From contig JBHPGW010000020.1 of NCBI GenBank assembly GCA_042569785.1, forward strand, positions 1-41,525: a stretch of 41,525 nt of DNA. Reading direction: 5' to 3'. The notes beneath the pieces were generated by a model that saw nothing but the letters and a program-made list of their open reading frames with translations, ran no database searches and was not told the origin of the DNA. This DNA comes from JBHPGW01 sp042569785 (lineage in GTDB: Bacteria; Planctomycetota; Phycisphaerae; Sedimentisphaerales; Anaerobacaceae). The position numbers and the translations under genes are program-made. Below, in pieces: positions 34,294 to 41,525 of this stretch (positions are counted from its first letter, which is position 1; every line of letters begins with the position of its first letter).

Positions 34294-37200
34294 ATGCGAA
34301 AACTAAAGTCAAATTTATTATTGTTTTGTGTATTTTTATTGTTCGGTGCTATAGCAACACAAGCGCTGGATGTTCCGCCTCCTCCGGTAGCGGTATTTGA
34401 CAAAGTACCCACAGGTCAAATACCGGATCTGGAACAGAAGAGAGATTACGAGATGCCTCTTGACGGTAATCCTGAGCAAAAATGGTGTGCTCCTACCGCA
34501 GCAGCTGATAGTGTCTGGTATTACGGCAAGGGTGCTTACCCGAATCTTATACCTGCAGTAGGAGGTGACATTGCAAATGCGGACGCATTGATCCAGACTC
34601 TGGGATCCCCACCGTTTATGAATACCAGTGACGCAGCTGGCGGAACACAGGTTTTTATGGCGGTAAGCGGACTTTGGGGATACTATAACAGTATATACCC
34701 TGCCACTTTTAATGCGCAACTGTTCACAGCATATAATCTGCCCGATGCTGTTGGAGCACCTTCTGCGCAAAACCTCTGGAACATGATGACAAACAATCTA
34801 TATGATTGTAACGACGTGTTGCCGATCATACAGTTCGGAGGAAATCCACCGACAAGCCACGACCAAATAGAATATGACCTGTATATTGATACAGCTAATT
34901 CTCATTTAGTAATGATGGTTGCCTATGATGACACCGATCCAAACATGGATATTTACGACCCCGACAATAATAATCCACAAGGTCATGCTTTTCCACCGAT
35001 GGCGCCGGCCAATCCCGATCCGACCAATTTATCGATCAGCACTCTTCCGGGAAATGTTATTTCACTTAACGCTGACGGTGTTTCAGCTCCATGGATCGTA
35101 GGAGCAATTATTTCCGGGCCAATAGCAACACAGCAGGCAGACAGGGAATATGGTGATGCTCCCGAAGGAGCTTTAGCTTATCCTTCAAGTGGGGTCAGTG
35201 GCAGCTTTCCAACATGCAAAAATGTTGCGGTTGCCGGTTATATCGAGCACAACAATTTCGGCGCACAATTCGGGCCTTCATTTGACTTCGAACCCGAAGG
35301 AAATGCCGGCTTGTGTCCGACATTTAATCCAAGTACTTATGATCAGGATGAATGTTTCCAGGACGGTGACGCTGGTCTTATAATGCCGCCAGCTTATACT
35401 ATTCAGGGACCTGTAGGTTCTGAAACCGTCGTCTCATGTGCCGGAATGACCGGTTTTCTTGGGCAAACCTGTGCGACCGCTGTCTGGGGAACCGACATCG
35501 ATATTGACGTCACCAACAACATGCCGTCGAATACTACCGGATATGTCAATGTTCTTGTTGACTGGAACCAGGACGGAACTTGGTCAGGCTCTTCAAATTG
35601 TCCCACCGGCGCTGTTCCAGAACACGTCCTTGTTGACTTCGCCGTACCAAATGGTTACTCAGGTGCGTTGTCCGCTCTGATGGCGGCTGGCAGCAGCTTT
35701 ACGATCGGTCCTAATCAGGGATACGTTTGGGTAAGATTCTCGATAACCGAAGTGCCTGTAGGAATCGTATGGGACGGCACGGGAGTTTTTGAAGACGGTG
35801 AAACGGAAGACTATCTACTGGAAATAGACCACTCGGGAGGTCCCGTTCCTGGCAAACCGCTTGAGCCTCATACAAAGTGGTCACAGCCACCAATAGAGAA
35901 GGACCCAACGGCAGAAATGCCAACATATTGCGGCTGGGATGAAAGGTCATTCATTGATATTAGTCAAGGCCCGACTTTAACGAAAATGGTTGCTGATGAT
36001 TACCGTTGTATTGGTCCTATGCCGATAACAAGCATTCACTGGTGGGGCTCTTTTTGGGATTGGGAATATCCCGGCCCGCCTCCAGGCAATAGCATTCCTG
36101 CCGGATGGCATATAGCGTTCTGGTCCAATGTTCCGGCAAACGTCGATAGTACTTACAGCCATCCTTCAGTATTGCTGCACGAGGTACTTATTCAATCAAC
36201 AAGAGTTACTATGGAAGAGGTAGGCCGTGATGAGTACTTCGGATATTTCCCCAATGATACGTGCTATCAATTCAATGTCACTCTTGACCCTAATGAGTAT
36301 TTCTGGCAGACGATCAATAATGATGTTACTACCAATGACATCTACTGGATCAGTATCACAGCGATGTATCTTAACGATTTGTCAATAGATCACGCGTGGG
36401 GTTGGAAGACTCGCCCATGGCATTGGATGGATGACGCGGTTACGATGGATCTTCCGGGTTTACCTGCTCCGCAGCCACCTATGCCTTGGTTAGGGGCAGG
36501 AATGCAATTGGATGTTGCTTTAATTGATCCATTGGTGGATCCGGTATTTCTGGAAAGCATGGATGTGTCATTCGAACTGGATACCGATCCGAATTATATC
36601 AAGTGGGAACAGCTCTATACCGGCATCCGCCACTGGCCCCACTATGAAGATGTAGTATCAATGCAAAAACCCGGACAAGGTGAACCAAATCTTGTCCAGC
36701 TTGTTGCTGACGATTGGTTGTGTAAAAGACAAACTCCTGTTATTGCGATTTCATGGTGGGGTTCCTATATTGGATACACCTACCAGGCATGTCAGGACAC
36801 TACCTTTGCCGCGCTGCCTGTACAACCGGATCGATTCGAGCTGAAGATATGGACAGATGTTCCCGCCGGTGCCGATCCGCTGTATCCAGGCATGAGCCAT
36901 CCTAACGAAGTTATCTGGAACTATGTAACTAACAAATACAATGAAGTATTTGTTGGTTTCGACAAGCATCCAAATCATGGCGATATGAACGAGCCGGTCT
37001 TCCGTTATTCGGTCAAACTGCCTGAGGACGAATGGTTCTGCCAAAACGACGCTAACGGAGTCTACTGGCTCAGCGTAACAGCTGTATACGATATTAACAC
37101 GCCAAACTATGATTGGGGCTGGACAAACCATGAACACGTGTTCAATGACAATGCCGTAGCCGGGCAGCTCTCTGCTGATGGCACCACATGGACATGGCAG

Positions 37201-37608
37201 GAACTCTATGACCAGACAGATGCAAATGAAGATATGTCATTTATCCTGTTCACCGACCCAAATACTATTTGTTGCGATTGCTGGGGCGACGTCAGCAGTG
37301 GCGCAACACCTCCAGGCCAAAAGGATAACGCGGTCTCTCTCAGTGACGTATTCTACATTTATGACCTGATCAAGAATTATCCGGGTACCGGGTATGTTGC
37401 TCAACTCAGTGACCCGAATGCCGCAGGTTATGAATGTGCCGATGTCTCCAGTGGTGCAACACCTGCTGGTCAACAGGATCTGGCGATCAGTCTGTCCGAT
37501 GTTTTCCACATATATAGCCATATTAAGAATTATCCTCACACAGGATATGTGGGTCCTTGTATGGTTAAGGATGCGAACGGACATATTCAGCCAGTACCAT
37601 ATCCGTAG
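34294..37608 (+). CDS. Large secreted protein: papain/C39-like domain, GEVED-like region, two WWGS modules, dockerin-like repeats
   Basis: A protein of 1104 residues with a signal peptide (residues 1-25). Residues of about 45-275 resemble a C39/papain-type peptidase: Q62..C65 (QKWCAPTAAADS), H204 (SHLVMMVAYDD) and D222 (YDPDN) are in the right order, but activity is unproven. A GEVED-like region follows (DWNQDG 423-428, EDGETEDY 500-507). Two homologous modules of about 240 residues occupy about 528-1005, each with VADD..C...P....I.WWGS and W.DVPA/W.NVPA landmarks. The end carries two dockerin-like repeats. AAGGAG precedes the ATG. It has its own promoter and terminator, so it is a monocistronic unit. 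It probably acts at the cell surface, attached to a cohesin-type partner or matrix (inference). Confidence 0.88.
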   Translation: MRKLKSNLLLFCVFLLFGAIATQALDVPPPPVAVFDKVPTGQIPDLEQKRDYEMPLDGNPEQKWCAPTAAADSVWYYGKGAYPNLIPAVGGDIANADALIQTLGSPPFMNTSDAAGGTQVFMAVSGLWGYYNSIYPATFNAQLFTAYNLPDAVGAPSAQNLWNMMTNNLYDCNDVLPIIQFGGNPPTSHDQIEYDLYIDTANSHLVMMVAYDDTDPNMDIYDPDNNNPQGHAFPPMAPANPDPTNLSISTLPGNVISLNADGVSAPWIVGAIISGPIATQQADREYGDAPEGALAYPSSGVSGSFPTCKNVAVAGYIEHNNFGAQFGPSFDFEPEGNAGLCPTFNPSTYDQDECFQDGDAGLIMPPAYTIQGPVGSETVVSCAGMTGFLGQTCATAVWGTDIDIDVTNNMPSNTTGYVNVLVDWNQDGTWSGSSNCPTGAVPEHVLVDFAVPNGYSGALSALMAAGSSFTIGPNQGYVWVRFSITEVPVGIVWDGTGVFEDGETEDYLLEIDHSGGPVPGKPLEPHTKWSQPPIEKDPTAEMPTYCGWDERSFIDISQGPTLTKMVADDYRCIGPMPITSIHWWGSFWDWEYPGPPPGNSIPAGWHIAFWSNVPANVDSTYSHPSVLLHEVLIQSTRVTMEEVGRDEYFGYFPNDTCYQFNVTLDPNEYFWQTINNDVTTNDIYWISITAMYLNDLSIDHAWGWKTRPWHWMDDAVTMDLPGLPAPQPPMPWLGAGMQLDVALIDPLVDPVFLESMDVSFELDTDPNYIKWEQLYTGIRHWPHYEDVVSMQKPGQGEPNLVQLVADDWLCKRQTPVIAISWWGSYIGYTYQACQDTTFAALPVQPDRFELKIWTDVPAGADPLYPGMSHPNEVIWNYVTNKYNEVFVGFDKHPNHGDMNEPVFRYSVKLPEDEWFCQNDANGVYWLSVTAVYDINTPNYDWGWTNHEHVFNDNAVAGQLSADGTTWTWQELYDQTDANEDMSFILFTDPNTICCDCWGDVSSGATPPGQKDNAVSLSDVFYIYDLIKNYPGTGYVAQLSDPNAAGYECADVSSGATPAGQQDLAISLSDVFHIYSHIKNYPHTGYVGPCMVKDANGHIQPVPYP
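37288..37554 (+). repeat. Two dockerin-like repeats in the C-terminus of the large secreted protein
   Basis: The pattern DVSSGATPxGQxDxAxSLSDVF, then xIYxxIKNYPxTGYV, occurs twice, starting at 37288 and 37441 (period 51 codons). SLSDVF..I matches the end of a dockerin calcium loop and its helix, but the loop holds an insertion of about eight residues (GATPPGQ) compared with the classical DxNxDGxxxxxD form. Confidence 0.75.
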
Positions 37609-37641
37609 TCAGGAAATATCATAATTGATTCGCAAAAAAAA

Positions 37642-37671
37642 GGGCTGTGAGTGAAAACTCACAGCCCTTTT
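37642..37671. terminator. Strong bidirectional intrinsic terminator
   Basis: GGGCTGTGAGT pairs with ACTCACAGCCC (11-bp perfect stem, 37642-37667, four-base loop). TTTT follows on the plus strand and a run of eight A precedes it, so it can end both the large secreted-protein mRNA and the convergent SDR operon. Confidence 0.93.
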
Positions 37672-37692
37672 GTATATAAAGCCTTTTCAATC

Positions 37693-38457
37693 TTACCCTT
37701 GATTGCTCCAGCCACCATCCACGGGAAGAACTGTCCCCGTAATGAATCGTGACTCATCGCCGGCTAAGAACAACGCTGCCGCTGCCAGATCGCCAGGTGC
37801 GCCAAGTTTGCCCAATGCCTGGCGACCTTCAAGGTACGCCATAATTTCAGGATTCCCCTGCATTCGTTTACTCATCGGCGTATCGATCATACCCGGAGCA
37901 ATGGCATTGGCACGAATCCCCTGCTTTGAGTAATAAGCGGCAATGCACTTGGTCAGCGTGATAACACCGCCTTTGCTGGTGATATACGCATGTGAACGAA
38001 AGAACTCCGCCGGCGGACACAAGGCGGTGACTGAACTGAGTGTAATGATGCTCGCCGAGTCACTCTCAAGCATAACAGGAATCCCATAACGACAGCATCG
38101 CCATACCCCTTTAAGGTTGACGTTCATCACATAGTCCCACCCATCCTCCTGGCACTCTCCCGCGGGACCATCACCATACTTGCTTCCCACAACCCCCGCG
38201 GCACAAACCAGAATATCGAGCCCACCGAGTTTCGCACAGGCCGATTCGAAGCCACTTATAACGCTGCCGGTATCGCCAACATCCATTACAACCGGTTCGA
38301 TATTCTCTGAGTTCTCGCATATTTCTTTAAGACCCGCCTCATTGATATCAGCGGCAATAACCTTGGCCCCCTCAGCAGCAAAGAGACGAGCGATCTCACA
38401 TCCGATCCCGCTGCCGGCACCGGTAACAATAGCTTTCCTGCCTTCTAAACGTCTCAT
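37693..38457 (-). CDS. Short-chain dehydrogenase/reductase (SDR)
   Basis: A classical SDR of 254 residues. The NAD(P)-binding motif is TGAGSGIG (12-19); an acidic residue follows strand 2 (AADIN, D38), suggesting NAD preference. CAAG (85-88) stands in for NNAG, N114 is in MNVNLKG, and the catalytic set is S141/S142, Y158 and K162 (YITSK). The C-terminus has PGMIDTPMSKRM and the usual ending FITGTVLPVDGGWS. The substrate is unknown; FabG-like or sugar/steroid-type oxidoreduction are both possible. It shares one base with the MCE gene upstream (TAATG) and ends the rnpA operon. Confidence 0.92.
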   Translation of the reverse strand: MRRLEGRKAIVTGAGSGIGCEIARLFAAEGAKVIAADINEAGLKEICENSENIEPVVMDVGDTGSVISGFESACAKLGGLDILVCAAGVVGSKYGDGPAGECQEDGWDYVMNVNLKGVWRCCRYGIPVMLESDSASIITLSSVTALCPPAEFFRSHAYITSKGGVITLTKCIAAYYSKQGIRANAIAPGMIDTPMSKRMQGNPEIMAYLEGRQALGKLGAPGDLAAAALFLAGDESRFITGTVLPVDGGWSNQG

Positions 38458-39410
38458 TATAACAGCTTTATCCCGTCTTCTTTAAGCTTCTTTATTACAG
38501 GCTCGAGTTCTTTCAAGAGCATCTGCAACTGATGCGTATTCTCAAGAAAATTCTCATACAGCTTACCGTCATTAAGAAACCGCGAAGCTGTTCCTTCACC
38601 GTCATTTATTTTCTCTAAGATAATACGCAATTCAGCGGTGGTCTTGCTCAACTCCTCACCGGCAATCAGCACAACCTCAGCAACATTGGTGATCTGGGCA
38701 TCGGCATTATTCAGCATTGTCTTGCCAGCCACCGAAAGGTTCTCTATCTCCTTCAACGCTGTCGTTGCCCGCTCAGTCGCTTTGGTCAAATTAGCCAAGG
38801 TTATTTTAAGATTCTCTTTATTTGTTCGATCACCGAGGATATCATTCATATTGCCGACAACTGTTACAAAACCATCTACAAGCTCATCAAGTTTTTTCTG
38901 ACTCTCCTCAGGGAAGAACTCGCTGGTCACACCAGTTGAACCCTGCAATAATATGCCATCAACTAAGTACTCCGTACCGGCGACATTAGGGTCAAGGCGT
39001 TTCAAAGGCACGGTAGGATCGAGTTTAAGTTCGATATAACTGCTCCCCAGGCCCCGAGTCATCAACTTTACCGCTACATTAGAGGGGATATTAGAATACT
39101 TTTTATCAATACTAAGGATCACCTTGGTCTGATGATAATTCAAACCGGTACTGCTGTCTTTCAACACCCGCGGCGCCATAACATCTGTCACCCTGCCGAT
39201 CTGATAACCGCAAAATCGAACTGGCGTATCCTTTTGAACCCCAGGAGCCGACGAAAACTGAACAAACACCTTAAACGAACGAAACCTGCTTACCGTTACA
39301 GGCAGATCACCAAACTTAAAGATCAGCCATCCAAGCGCAAACACCGCTACTATCACAAATATCCCAACAGCAAGATTCTGTTTCCTTTGCCTGGTTTCGT
39401 AATCACTCAC
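38457..39410 (-). CDS. MlaD/MCE-domain lipid-transport protein
   Basis: A protein of 317 residues with an N-terminal TM helix (about 12-32) and an MCE domain right after it (about 43-125: VFVQFSSAPGVQKDTPVRFCGYQIGRVTDV, split). The C-terminal half is long and helical (TLANLTKATERATTALKEIEN; ILEKINDGEGTASRFLNDGKLYENF, split), as in single-MCE proteins that form a periplasmic hexameric conduit for lipids. A GTG start at 39410 has AAGGAAG upstream and overlaps the MerR stop by 4 nt. No MlaE or MlaF partner gene is in the window, so the permease and ATPase must be elsewhere. Confidence 0.88.
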   Translation of the reverse strand: MSDYETRQRKQNLAVGIFVIVAVFALGWLIFKFGDLPVTVSRFRSFKVFVQFSSAPGVQKDTPVRFCGYQIGRVTDVMAPRVLKDSSTGLNYHQTKVILSIDKKYSNIPSNVAVKLMTRGLGSSYIELKLDPTVPLKRLDPNVAGTEYLVDGILLQGSTGVTSEFFPEESQKKLDELVDGFVTVVGNMNDILGDRTNKENLKITLANLTKATERATTALKEIENLSVAGKTMLNNADAQITNVAEVVLIAGEELSKTTAELRIILEKINDGEGTASRFLNDGKLYENFLENTHQLQMLLKELEPVIKKLKEDGIKLL

Positions 39411-39667
39411 TTTTTGCTTCCTTTCAAATCGATCCGCCCTTCAAGAAACAACTCCCTTATCGCGCGAAGCGGATAACCGCTGTCGTTGAGTTTCTTTATC
39501 AGCCTGATTCGCTCGATAGCTTTTTCATCAAACATACGCCTTCCGGTTGAGCTAATTTCTGTAGCCTCCAGCAAACCAACCATAAGATAATATTGCAGAG
39601 ATTGACGCGAAATTCCAGCTTTTTTTGCCGCCTGACCTATCGCTATTAATTGTGACTTCTCACTCAT
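39407..39667 (-). CDS. MerR-family transcriptional regulator (short)
   Basis: About 86 residues from ATG 39667 (MSEKSQLIAIGQAAKKAGIS). The winged helix-turn-helix is clear: IGQAAKKAGISRQSLQYYLMVGLL, then STGRRMFDEKAIERIRLIKKLNDSGYPLRAIREL (both split). Nearly the whole protein is the DNA-binding domain; no effector-binding domain or metal-binding cysteines exist. A longer frame to 39742 reads through rnpA and repeat sequence and is not the start. It overlaps rnpA by 8 nt and the MCE gene by 4 nt, so it may regulate this operon. Confidence 0.85.
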   Translation of the reverse strand: MSEKSQLIAIGQAAKKAGISRQSLQYYLMVGLLEATEISSTGRRMFDEKAIERIRLIKKLNDSGYPLRAIRELFLEGRIDLKGSKK

Positions 39668-40124
39668 CGCTGCAACTCCGTGTCCCGTGTCCAGTGTCCA
39701 GTGACTCGTGTTTTGAGCAACGGGACCCGAGCGACGAGCCACTATCTAACGCCTCGGATACCAGTTTTAACAGAGATTTCTGCACATCTTTGAGCCCAGG
39801 CTGCTTTACAGCCTGACAAAGCTCATTTCTATCTAACTTTTTCGACCATTGAGCCGAAATCATTAACAAATAATCATATCCAGACGGTAATTGCTCCTGA
39901 TTTTGCCGAAAAGCCTCTCTTAACAGCCTTTTAAGCCGATTTCTAATTACCGCAAAGCCCAAAGATTTGCCCACAGAAATACCAAGCCTCGAGTGACCAA
40001 TATCGTTTTCAGCGATATAAAGAGTTAGTAAATTGTCACTGAAACGACGTTTTTGCGCCAAAACCGTCTTAAACTGCTCATTTTTGACCAATCTCTTACT
40101 TTTTGAAAAAGAAAACCGCTTCAT
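39660..40124 (-). CDS. rnpA: Ribonuclease P protein component
   Basis: A basic protein of 154 residues and the protein subunit of RNase P, which trims the 5' leader of pre-tRNAs. Family features: RFSFSKSKRLVKNEQFKTVL at the N-terminus, RLGISVGKSLGFAVIRNRLKRLLREAFR (split; RNR at 61-63) and the DYLLMISA strand. The last 25 or so residues (SSLGSRCSKHESLDTGHGTRSCSDE, split) look unlike RnpA and derive from a GTCCAGT-type repeat, so the gene has been extended at its 3' end. rpmH, the usual upstream partner, is not present here. Confidence 0.93.
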   Translation of the reverse strand: MKRFSFSKSKRLVKNEQFKTVLAQKRRFSDNLLTLYIAENDIGHSRLGISVGKSLGFAVIRNRLKRLLREAFRQNQEQLPSGYDYLLMISAQWSKKLDRNELCQAVKQPGLKDVQKSLLKLVSEALDSGSSLGSRCSKHESLDTGHGTRSCSDE

Positions 40125-40200
40125 TAGGCCCCACTTAAATTATTAAACCAGACTAACCGTTCTGACGGCTTATACCAAGTCCGATTGTTAAGTACGCTGT

Positions 40201-40294
40201 TGTCATTTCGACCGAAGGGCCACGAAGTGGCCCGTAGTGGAGAAATCCTTTTTAATAGATTTCTCGACTCGCCTACGCCTCGCTCGAAATGACA
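40201..40294. repeat. Palindromic dispersed-repeat-like element
   Basis: TGTCATTTCGA (40201-40211) is inverted at 40284-40294. Inside are two further hairpins, GGGCCAC-GAA-GTGGCCC (40217-40233) and GAGAAATC...GATTTCTC (40240-40265). This layout is typical of small mobile palindromic repeats. The gene-free gap 40125-40482 between rnpA and the antiporter gene holds this element, a 22-bp perfect palindrome and a terminator-like hairpin; a 69-codon frame across it is only repeat sequence. Confidence 0.75.
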
Positions 40295-40358
40295 TGCAAG
40301 CGCATTAACTAATCGTAATTCGTAGTATACCAACCTAACTATCTTCTCAATAAAATGT

Positions 40359-40380
40359 TATCCCGATGTACATCGGGATA
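40359..40380. repeat. Perfect 22-bp palindrome
   Basis: TATCCCGATGT is followed directly by its complement. It has no T-run behind it on either strand. It may be a protein-binding operator-like site or a second dispersed repeat; I cannot tell which. Confidence 0.6.
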
Positions 40381-40455
40381 AAACAATGATAAAATCAGCC
40401 ATCGGCCCCAAGGCCGATTCCATAATTTTGACTTTTAAATTTTGATTTTTAAATT

Positions 40456-40482
40456 CTCAAACTGACCATCGGTCAGGTTGAG
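40456..40482 (-). terminator. Hairpin after the antiporter gene
   Basis: On the minus strand CTCAA-C-CTGACC pairs with GGTCAG-T-TTGAG around a three-base loop, starting directly after the stop codon at 40483. The tail behind is AT-rich but not a clean U-run, so termination may be partial. Confidence 0.5.
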
Positions 40483-41525
40483 TTATTTATTATCAGCCTT
40501 TTGCTGGCGTTCCAAAACCTCGGCACTAAGAGAGCGGTGAACCGCACGGCAGTTCAATACACCCGCAAAACTCTCATCATCAGCCGAAACCGTTACTGGA
40601 ATATGTGCCACATCAAGACGCTTGGTTTTTTCAAGTGCCTCGGCCAAAGGCATCTGAGGTATCACTCGCCCAACCAAAGGTTCGACAATATCAAGAGCAA
40701 TAAGCCAATCATTGAGTTCCTGGGTCGCGAATGTTTTCCTGATACCGTCCAGAGTCACCGAACCTATCAGCTTGTTATCATTATCAACAACGGGATAATA
40801 AAAACCATCCGTACCGCTGACAACTTTAATAACTTCGCTAAGCGACAAACCCGCCGATATAACCGGAACATCACTATCCATCACATCGGTCACATTATAA
40901 GTCTCGATAAGGTCTTCTTCGGTAATATTAAGCCCCACTTCACCCGCCCTTTTGACTCCCGACTTGACAAACATAGGTCCTAATATTTCAACCACAAACG
41001 TACTGGCCATCACTATAACTATCACCGCATGACCGACCTGACCTGGAAATATTTTGCTCGATATTATCGCAAGACCGATCGCAACACCTGCCTGGCTTAG
41101 AAGACACATACCAAGATATTTACGCACAACTTCACTGGCCCCTGACCACTTAGCGCCAAGCCAACACCCAAACATCTTACCAGATGTCCTGCCGATGAGA
41201 TAAACAACCACCATTACAATCATCCACCCTGCTATCTCTGAGATTACCAGATGGGCGCCTGCCAGAACAAAAAACAACGCGTAGATCGGCGGTGAAAATC
41301 GCTCCATTACCTCAAACGTACTCTCTCTTCTGCGACCGGTAGAATTAGCTACCGTAACACCAGTTGTCATCGCCGCAAGGATTACGCCAAGATCGAACAT
41401 TATCGCAACACCGATCACCAGCAGAACCATAGATATCGTAAAAACCAGCACCTTAGCAGAACCTGTAACGCGTTTGAGTATCAAACTCAAAACCACACCA
41501 CCGGCAACTCCCAATATTATCGCAC
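40483..41525 (-). CDS. Kef/CPA2-type cation:proton antiporter with C-terminal CBS domains (5' end outside window)
   Basis: At least 346 residues; the frame stays open to the right edge of the window, and the TTG at 41514 is probably not the start. The visible membrane part has about five TM segments with FDLGVILAAMTTGVTVAN and PPIYALFFVLAGAHLVI, the latter like the conserved 'F...G..L' helix of Na+/H+ and K+/H+ exchangers. The last 130 residues form a CBS pair (VPVISAGLSLSEVIKVVSG; FYYPVVDNDNKLIGSVTLDGI, split; VAHIPVTVSADDESFAGVLN), which usually senses nucleotides or ionic strength. It is followed by a hairpin terminator. The full length and ion specificity cannot be told here. Confidence 0.85.
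   Translation of the reverse strand, partial: AIILGVAGGVVLSLILKRVTGSAKVLVFTISMVLLVIGVAIMFDLGVILAAMTTGVTVANSTGRRRESTFEVMERFSPPIYALFFVLAGAHLVISEIAGWMIVMVVVYLIGRTSGKMFGCWLGAKWSGASEVVRKYLGMCLLSQAGVAIGLAIISSKIFPGQVGHAVIVIVMASTFVVEILGPMFVKSGVKRAGEVGLNITEEDLIETYNVTDVMDSDVPVISAGLSLSEVIKVVSGTDGFYYPVVDNDNKLIGSVTLDGIRKTFATQELNDWLIALDIVEPLVGRVIPQMPLAEALEKTKRLDVAHIPVTVSADDESFAGVLNCRAVHRSLSAEVLERQQKADNK

Noticed and set aside
40124..40333. 69-codon minus-strand frame upstream of rnpA, considered as rpmH or a small gene
   Set aside because: It lies across the palindromic repeat and has none of the basic RpmH pattern.
1..41525. CRISPR arrays, rRNA and complete tRNA genes
   Set aside because: Looked for on both strands by eye; no regularly spaced direct repeats, no rRNA signature, and only tRNA halves were found.

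Overview
The window looks like a chromosomal segment of a planctomycete, probably of the Phycisphaerae type. This is inferred from gene content. The pointers are a large secreted protein with a GEVED-like region, paired VADD...WWGS modules and dockerin-like C-terminal repeats; an ECF sigma factor next to a FecR-type anti-sigma factor; DUF1573 and MauE-like redox proteins; and a gspFGHIJ pseudopilin set. No rRNA, complete tRNA or CRISPR array was seen.

Positions 1-5496 hold a plus-strand operon: the end of a TPR protein, an ABC-2 type exporter (ATPase plus permease), one secreted protein of unknown function and two secreted TPR proteins. It ends in a tiny ORF resembling an orphan signal peptide. 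Positions 5498-19022 form a divergent surface-polysaccharide island. The minus-strand arm carries an O-antigen ligase-like protein, a secreted sugar-binding-like protein, an acyl carrier protein, an AMP-forming acyl ligase and two alpha/beta hydrolases, of the kind usually found with XrtA (exosortase A) loci. The plus-strand arm carries four GT4 glycosyltransferases, an initiating sugar-phosphate transferase, a MurJ-like flippase and a membrane protein. No exosortase is present in the window.

Positions 19116-30825 are the most unusual part. An ECF sigma factor and its anti-sigma factor are followed by a MauE-thioredoxin fusion, a small secreted protein with about 16 cysteines in its mature part, two LolA-like paralogues that share a 248-bp identical tract, a DUF1573 protein between them, and a broken second MauE gene. 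Convergent to these lie gspJ, gspI, gspH, gspG and gspF. I propose a regulated envelope module in which the redox membrane protein handles the disulfides of the Cys-rich protein and the pseudopilus may help export it. That is inference.

Positions 30915-33819 are a mobile-element graveyard: a decayed IS1182-type transposase with three in-frame stops, an intact insertion sequence with 19-bp terminal inverted repeats, and two degenerate tRNA halves (Val 3' half and Cys 5' half) that look like old integration scars. Positions 34002-37671 hold a promoter, a long leader, a 1104-residue secreted protein (putative papain/C39-like peptidase domain, GEVED-like region, two repeat modules and dockerin-like repeats) and a strong terminator. 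Positions 37693-40124 are a compact minus-strand operon (rnpA, a MerR-type regulator, an MlaD/MCE protein, an SDR oxidoreductase). After an intergenic block of palindromic repeats, the window ends inside a Kef/CPA2-type antiporter with CBS domains.
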